Positions 57,438-64,000 of a stretch of DNA of 64,000 nucleotides are shown here, piece by piece. Each line of letters begins with the position of its first letter. Position 1 is the stretch's first letter. Made by a program: the position numbers and the translations under genes. This DNA comes from Hedera helix (Eukaryota; Streptophyta; Magnoliopsida; Apiales; Araliaceae): contig OX359273.1 of NCBI GenBank assembly GCA_947179155.2, positions 11,037,001 through 11,101,000 of the forward strand, in the 5' to 3' direction. The notes beneath the pieces are model-generated. The model was given only the letters and a program-made list of their open reading frames with translations. It had not been told where the DNA came from and did not search any database.

Positions 57438-60400
57438 TGTAACGACCCCGAAATTCGACCCACTTTGTTATCTTAATTTTCATATTTATGAAACATTATC
57501 TTTCTTACGTCCAAATTTCGGTTCGTTAATATATCTTTAACCACCTTAACTGATCCATTATCTAATATTTAAAAATCAACAATGACTAAATTTTCGGTAT
57601 AAATTTTTCTTTTTCACAATCATTGTATTAAAACATTTGGATATTCAAAATTCTTACATCTGGATCCTAGTCCCTGGATCGCAACCTTAACTTTTTCCTT
57701 CTTTACAAATATCATACGTTCAACATTTAAAATTTAATAATAATTATATCTTTACATTTGTTCTTTTCAATCGTAATTCACAATAAGACCATTTAATAAA
57801 TCTTTATCGTAACAATTATCTTAATCAACCCTAGTTCGCCATGTAACTCTATTCGTCCTATCCGGACCAATTTGTAAATGGATACAACACATTCACATAA
57901 ATTTTACCAATTCACTCACATTGAATACAATTCACTCACATTGAATCATGACATCGAAATTATAACAGTTACGTATCCAACCTTCTAGATAATTCATCTT
58001 TAGCACAATCTGATATTTCTGAAACTCATTTATTTACCTGCAAAAGTTTATTTTAAGCAAGTAATGAGCACAACGGCTCAGCAAGTTCAACAGTTATGAT
58101 TCACGTAGCACATACCTTATCATGCTTGGTGTGTGTCATACATCATGTGCTTGTGCATCTACTATAGCAATATATCTCATATATATTCATATCGTTGCAC
58201 AAAATACACATTGTGGTCATATTAATCACGTATCACGTAACACATAATTTGTATGCAGTTAAAACAAGAATTACATATCATAACATTCCAACATTTAACA
58301 TAAAAGGGACTGAAGAACTTGCCTGACGTCCAATTATTAGCTTAAAACCTTAACTCGATCAACCTATGATCATAAAATAATCAAATAATAATTATTTAAC
58401 AACCTATGATATTAATTGAATTAATTAATATCATCTCTGGACCAATTATTAATTTTATATGGTTAATTATATTAACCTCATTCCTTAATATATTTATTTA
58501 ACTTAATATTTAATGCCTTCACTACGGACAACCCGGCTCATCGGATAAAATTTAGCATATCTGGTTGTCCGAATTTTCATTTAATCATTCTCTAGCTTTT
58601 AAACTTAATAGATTAATATTTAAAATATTTAAATATTAATCTCTAAAATTTAATATTTTTACAAAAATATTAAATTTAATGCCCAAACATCATTTCTATA
58701 TTTTTAGTATTTTTCTATAATTTTCTATAATTTTTAAACAATTTTTAAACATTTATTTAATTAAAAACTGATTCTGGGGGCATTTTGGTAATTTCTGCGC
58801 CCCTTGGGACATATTTGGTATTTCCCGGAAAGCCCAGGGGCATTTTCGTCATTTCGGCAACGTTAGGGACACGATTGGAATTTCACGGAAAGCTCAGGGG
58901 CATACCCGTAAATTGACAAGGCTGAAGGACACGCTGGTCCTTTCCGGAAAAGATCGAGGGCAAAATGGTCTTTTCCAGGTCGTCGGACGCCGCGCGTTGC
59001 GCGCGACCTTCTTCCCCGCACCAACCAAACGACGTCGTTTGGCTGTTCTGTACCGAGGTCCGCGCATTGCGCGGCCCTTATTCCGCGCGATCCCCCCAAA
59101 CGGCGCCGTTTTGTGCCCAACGTCCGAAAAAAATATGGCTGCCGCGCATTGCGCGACAGCCTTTTTCTTCTTCTTCTTCCAGCCCAGAAACAGTGTATCA
59201 ACTTCCTAATTTAACCATTTTTTTACCAAGTTTTCTTCACAAAACCATTCCAAAAAAATTGCATAATTCATACATATGCTTCAAATAATTATTTAGAATA
59301 ATAATTCTATTTATTTTCTATTTTTCCACAAAATTAATTTAATACCATAAATACCAAAATAAATCATAAAAATTTAATTATACCTTCTTTGAAGCTTAAA
59401 ACTCCCTCTAGATGGCACCAAAATTTCTTCTTTTCCCTCTTGGTGGTAGCATGGTGGTCGGGTGGTGGTGGTTCCGGAGGAAGAGAAAGAGAGGGTTTTT
59501 GTTTTGTTTTGTAATTCTTTTTCTTCCATTCTCTTTACTTTTCTTTTTCCTTTTATTCTTATATCTAATAAGCAACTTAACTTATTTTGAAACACCCCAC
59601 AATTCCGCCGACTTGCCACAACCGACTTAACAATTTTCGGATAAAACCAACATGCATAATTAAAATTTGTTACATTACGTAATTATATCATGTAATAAAT
59701 ATTTTACATCATATATATAAAATATTTATTTTAATTCACCAAAAATCATATTGCGATTTATAATTAATTTTAATACCTCATTTGGGTACTTTACTTGACA
59801 ATTTTTGTACACGCATAATGACATGCATGTAATTATTTGAGGTAATTAATACCTCCAAAAATCATAAAATAATTCGTATAGTCTATAAAATTATTTTTCA
59901 TAATTTTTCACTCCGTTGCTTGGACAACATGTTACATTAACATGTTCACGTTTCCGAAATATTATTTTTCGTAAAGGTCATAATAATTCCATTATACATA
60001 AATATAATTTTTAATAATTTAGAACATCCCTCTTTCTTATTTATTATTCCATTTCTTTAATATTTACAATAATTTCTTTATATATATAAATTATATATAA
60101 CTTAATATTATATAATTTATATATTCACATTCTCCTTTCTTAAATAATTTCTTAATTTCCTCCAACCTTATTCCATTTAATCACCTTATATAAATTACAT
60201 AATTATTCTTATATAATTTATATAATTATTATTTTCTTCATACCTTATTTTAATTTCCTTATATAAATTATATAATTTATTATTATATAATTTATATAAT
60301 TACTTTTCCTTCTCAATTAATTTCTAAATTTCCACCATAATTCTTAATTAAATCTAAAATCAATAATTACAATTTTATTAACTTCCTCATTCGCCTTTTA

Positions 60401-60846
60401 TTTAAATTTGGATTAATTTAATTATTAATCCCTTTAATTTTCCATAATTAATAATATTTATAATTATTAATTAAACATAGCACATATATATATATACAAA
60501 TGTATATATATACATATTTAATTCATGCATTTACATTATCACATAGCCTTAATTAAATTATAATTTCTGCATTTTCATAATAATTTAATTGTACAATTTA
60601 TTGTACATTTACCTGACATTTTTCTTATCCTTCATAAATTGTTTTTAAACAATTTATTTACTTTTTAATTATTTTAAATCAACACAAATCATCACCATCT
60701 CTGTACAAATTTAATTTACTAATTAAATCCCTTCAAACACTTTAAATTACTTAAAATAATAATTAACTTAAACAACCTTGATATTTTTTTATCAATTAAT
60801 TCTTATTCGATATTATTAAAGAAATCCTGAAATTCGGATCCTCACA
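57438..60846 (-). repeat. C-family 3' LTR (C1, 3,409 bp)
   Basis: It starts TGTAACGACCCCG and ends GATCCTCACA. A polypurine tract lies at its right side (sense AAGGAGGGAAGAA then TGTGAGGATCC), so it is the 3' LTR of a minus-strand element whose body extends right. The left flank is GTAAT and the right side is not a duplication, confirming it is not solo. It has a perfect hairpin TGAGC-ACAACG-GCTCA at 58,065-58,080, the box at 58,310-58,323, and a GC-rich palindromic cluster at 58,988-59,160 with AAACGACGTCGTTT at 59,027-59,040. Inverted TATATAAATTATATAAT repeats lie at 60,180-60,305. The clustered open frames at 58,863-59,288 are by-products of the GC-rich cluster. Confidence 0.88.
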
Positions 60847-60859
60847 TTCTTCCCTCCTT
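60847..60859 (-). other. Polypurine tract of element C1
   Basis: In sense orientation AAGGAGGGAAGAA lies directly before the LTR start TGTGAGGATCC. The preceding CCGAGGACGGAATCCTG is the typical last stretch of the internal region. Confidence 0.82.
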
Positions 60860-62046
60860 AACAGGATTCCGTCCTCGGAATCATAATTGCCGTAATAATT
60901 ATACGTATTTTATTCATAGCACCTTGCTATACCTTCATCTTGATGAATAACAATTTAATCAATAATAATTATATTTTACCTCTTTAATATCCATAACTTA
61001 CATGGATAACCTCATAATGGTCATTACTATCAGAATATTTAATTTACAATTTCTTTATAGTAATACATTTCATATTTCTCTAAAAATTTTATGAATAACA
61101 CTTTAATTCATTTCTCGATATACTTATCAAGATTATTTCTCATTCTCCGAAAACTTTCATTTCTTTAATCATACTTACCCTTACACAATCCACTTACAAC
61201 ATTCTTATATCGCACATCATTCATACTCTGCACATTCATCTTTCTCTTCTTAGTTCATATAATTCTTCTTCATATTTCATAATTCATTTCTTAACACCTT
61301 CTATCATTCAACACTAGGTTTTAAATGCTAACCTTTACTTAATTTTATCATAATCTTTATTTTGAATTATTTAAAAAATTCTGGGTGTCACATTCACCCC
61401 TCCTTCATAAAATTTCGTCCTCGAAATTTCTATGTACTCATAGTTCATTAATTTGTAACGTACACAATTTCTTTACATTTATTCCACATATCTTGATTTC
61501 CTTCCTTCCTCGTAGTTATTGCACATTGCAATTTTCTAATTCACCACATTTCATACTTTCTTTACTTCACAATTATTGCATCCCTTATCATTCACACTTA
61601 AATAATACTACCCCATCCTACCATCCAGTCTTCATAAGAGTAGAGGAATTCAAAATTTTATTTTGAAAAACTTTCATGATATGCTGAATGAACATTTATC
61701 CCGGTTTACAGTACTTCGCTCCCCGAGTACTTCATACTGCAAACCCTGACAGTGGATCAATCTGTCATTAAAGTGATGGATGTTTCACCATACATTGGCA
61801 CGCCAGATGATCAATCTGCAATGCATGTGTCTTGCTATGCCAGGTGACCATTCGATCAACCTGCAATAGTCTTAATCTTTTTGTTCATCTCAGCCATAGA
61901 ATTCATTCAAAAGTAATTTGATTGGTTATAACTTTTGACGAATACGAATTCAATATTTTACAAAATTTGTCTAGCTGAATCAATAGCTCAGACTTATATT
62001 TCTTCAACGCTTGTCTAGCCGGATCAATTAGCATAGACTTACTTTT
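60860..62046 (-). other. C1 internal region and a second, B-like 3' LTR junction
   Basis: The right part contains another minus-sense 3' end: sense AGGAGGGGTGAA at 61,394-61,405, then TGTGACACCCAG reading leftward from 61,393. The next 120 bases resemble the start of B-family LTRs (ATTAAGTAAAGGTTAGCA then AAAACCTAGTGTTGAATGAT). Where this LTR piece ends and C1 internal sequence begins, between 60,900 and 61,200, cannot be seen by eye. Right of 61,405 is internal sequence of that second element, with repeated GTCTAGCYGRATCAATAGC segments at 61,965-62,035. No pol motif is visible; the open frame at 61,385-61,666 is antisense to it. Confidence 0.6.
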
Positions 62047-64000
62047 TGTGAGGATCCGAATTTTCGGAATTATTTAATAAGATTAAATAAGAATTTAATA
62101 GACACAATTTTCAAGGTTGTGTAAAGAAATTATTATTTTATGTGAATTAAGGTATGTGATGAGATTTAATTAGTAAATTAAATTTGTACAGAGATGGTGA
62201 TAAATTATGTGAATTTGAAATAATTGAAAAGTAAATAAATTGTGTAAATACAATTTATGAAGAATAAAAGAATTTCAGGTAATTGTACAATAAATTGTAC
62301 AATTAAATTATTATGAAAATGCAAAAATTATATTTAAATAAGGTTATGTGATAATATGAAAGGAATGAATTAAATATGTATATTTTTATATATATACATT
62401 TTTATATATAAATGTATATGTTTAAGTGATAAATATAAATGATATTAATTATGAAAATTAAGGGATTAATAATTAAATTAATCCAAAGTAAGATAAAAGC
62501 TAATGAGGAAGTTGTAAAATTGTAGTTATCGATTTTAGAGTTTATCAAGAATTTTGGAAGAAATTTAGAAATTATTGAGAAAGAAAAGTAATTATATAAA
62601 TTATATAATAATAAATTATATAATTTATATAAGGAAATTAAAATAAGGTATGAAGAAAATGATAATTATATAAATTATATAAGAATAATTATGTAATTTA
62701 TATAAGGTGATTAAATGGAATAAAGTTGGAGGAAATTAAGAAATTATTTAAAAGGAGAATGTAATTATATAAATTATATAATATTAAATTATATAATTTA
62801 TATATAAAAAGAAATTAATATTAATATTAAAGAAATTGAATAATAAATTAGAAAAAGGAATGTTTTAAGTTATTAAAAATTATGTTTATGTATAATGGAA
62901 TTATTATGACTTTTACGAAGAATAATATTTCGGAAACGTGAACATGTTAATGTAACATGTTGTCCAAATAACGGAATGAAAAATTATGAAAAATAATTTT
63001 TATATGTCCTATGAATTATTTTATGATTTTTGGAGGTATAAATTACCTCATATAACTACATGCATGTCATTATATGTGTACAAAACTTGTCAAGAAAAGT
63101 ACCCAAAATGGGTGTTAATATTATTTATAAATCATAATATGAATTTTAGTGAATTAAAATAAATATTTTATATTTATTATATAAAATATTTATTACACGA
63201 AATAATTACGTAATGTATTAAATTTCTATTATGCATGTTAATTTATCTGAAAAGTGGCTCGGTTGTGGCGTAGGAAGGATAAGGCGGCGGATGTGGGAGT
63301 GCTTGTTCAATTTGATTAAGTGATTGTATAAAAAGAAAAGACATAATATATATATATATGGCAAAGAAGGAAAAGAGAAATAAAACTCAAAACAAACTCT
63401 TCTTACTATATTTAGTTCCATCCGAAACCAACACTACCACCACGCCACCCTGCACCACCATTACCGAGAGAAGATAATCTTGGTGTGCCAACAAGGTGAT
63501 GAAAAAGCTTCAAAAAGAGGAGTTTTAAGCCTTTAAAAGGTATAAAAATTAATTAATTGTTTAAATTTTTGTTAATTATGGTGTTAATTAAATTTTGTGC
63601 AAAAATTAGTAAATACTTAAGATAATTGTTGTTTATCATTTTGGATATGTATGTGTGGATTATATGATGTTTAGAGTAATTATTGTGGGAAAAGTTGGAT
63701 TAAAAATAGGAAAATTGGAATTTGAAATGAGCAGTCCGAACAGGGGTAATTCTGTCCATTTTGGTGCAGAATTTGGAAAACTTTCCTTCTACAAAGTTGT
63801 AGAGAATCAAAATTTCGTGTGGAATGGACTTAAGATTCATAATTTTCGGACAAACGTGCTAATTACTGTGAATTTCTGAAGTTTCAGTGCATTAAAATTA
63901 AAATTTAATTACTAAAAATATTTTTGTGCTAAAATTTGTTCTGGACAGAATTATTGTTATATTATTCCAGAATTTGTGAAAATTTTTGGTAATTTATTGA
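62047..64000 (+). repeat. C-family LTR in inverted orientation (C2), truncated by window end
   Basis: It starts TGTGAGGATCCGAATTTTCGG in plus sense and follows the C1 LTR read in reverse. It includes three TATATAAATTATATAAT inverted repeats (62,588-62,820), the AACATGTTAATGTAACATGTTG segment (62,940-62,965, not quoted in full) and the ATGCATGTCATTAT region near 63,060. About 1.95 kb of an expected 3.4 kb is inside the window. The hairpin and LTR end would lie beyond the edge. The open frame at 63,655-63,879 lies in LTR sequence and has no motif. Confidence 0.82.
62593..62633. repeat. AT-only perfect inverted repeat in C LTR
   Basis: Perfect 18-bp arms TTATATAAATTATATAAT (62,593-62,610) and its complement (62,616-62,633) flank a 5-base centre. 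Similar structures recur in all three C LTRs (near 42,280, 60,260 and 62,600). Confidence 0.9.

Noticed and set aside
58863..59288. Overlapping open frames of 81-112 codons
   Set aside because: Same GC-rich LTR block as in C0. The frames are not conserved between the copies, and no protein motif is seen.

Overview
This window is gene-poor plant nuclear DNA, built almost entirely of LTR retrotransposons inserted into one another. The plant assignment rests on the element types: Ty3/gypsy chromovirus gag-pol of the Tekay/Del kind, Ty1/copia, a Tat/Ogre-like non-autonomous element, LTRs of 3-5 kb, and a Mutator-like MITE. I found no convincing host gene, tRNA, rRNA or CRISPR. The genus cannot be read from the sequence. 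No coding region is intact; every recognisable protein belongs to a decayed retroelement. Seven insertions can be placed to the base by 5-bp target-site duplications (TSDs): five exact and two with one mismatch. An eighth is a MITE with a 9-bp TSD.

The outermost element (D, sense minus) is a gypsy-type LTR element. Part of its 3' LTR is at 44,730-47,538, its short internal region lies between 47,539 and 54,999, and the start of its 5' LTR is at 55,000-57,081. A Ty1/copia element (sense plus) sits in D's 3' LTR. It enters from off the left edge and ends at 44,729. The copia is itself split by three insertions: element A (1,793-23,708, minus strand, full-length with decayed gag-pol), solo LTR B1 (24,136-28,319) and solo LTR C0 (29,448-42,833). 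A's 5' LTR carries solo LTR E1 (12,213-21,106), which carries solo LTR F (16,721-20,841). C0 carries L (31,980-42,014), a young non-autonomous Tat/Ogre-like element.

D's internal region is interrupted by solo LTR B2 (47,762-51,916) and by a copia-type solo LTR (52,349-53,886). D's 5' LTR is interrupted by the start of a second E LTR (57,082-57,437). That copy is in turn cut by a C-family 3' LTR (57,438-60,846) followed by internal sequence. A second C LTR in the opposite orientation runs from 62,047 off the right edge.

The elements do not form a pathway; the layout is a stratigraphy. Rough hand comparison of LTR pairs gives divergence that falls with nesting depth: D about 12% in a sample, A about 6% in a sample, L about 1.5% over the whole LTR. 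The most interesting signals are cross-family. The gypsy LTR families A, B, C, E and F share, in sense orientation and fixed order, GC-rich palindromes (weak in E), a CAAGTTTTTCAG-like box, and a hairpin of the form TGAGC-N6-GCTCA. Element A also has an extra open reading frame between its primer binding site and gag.
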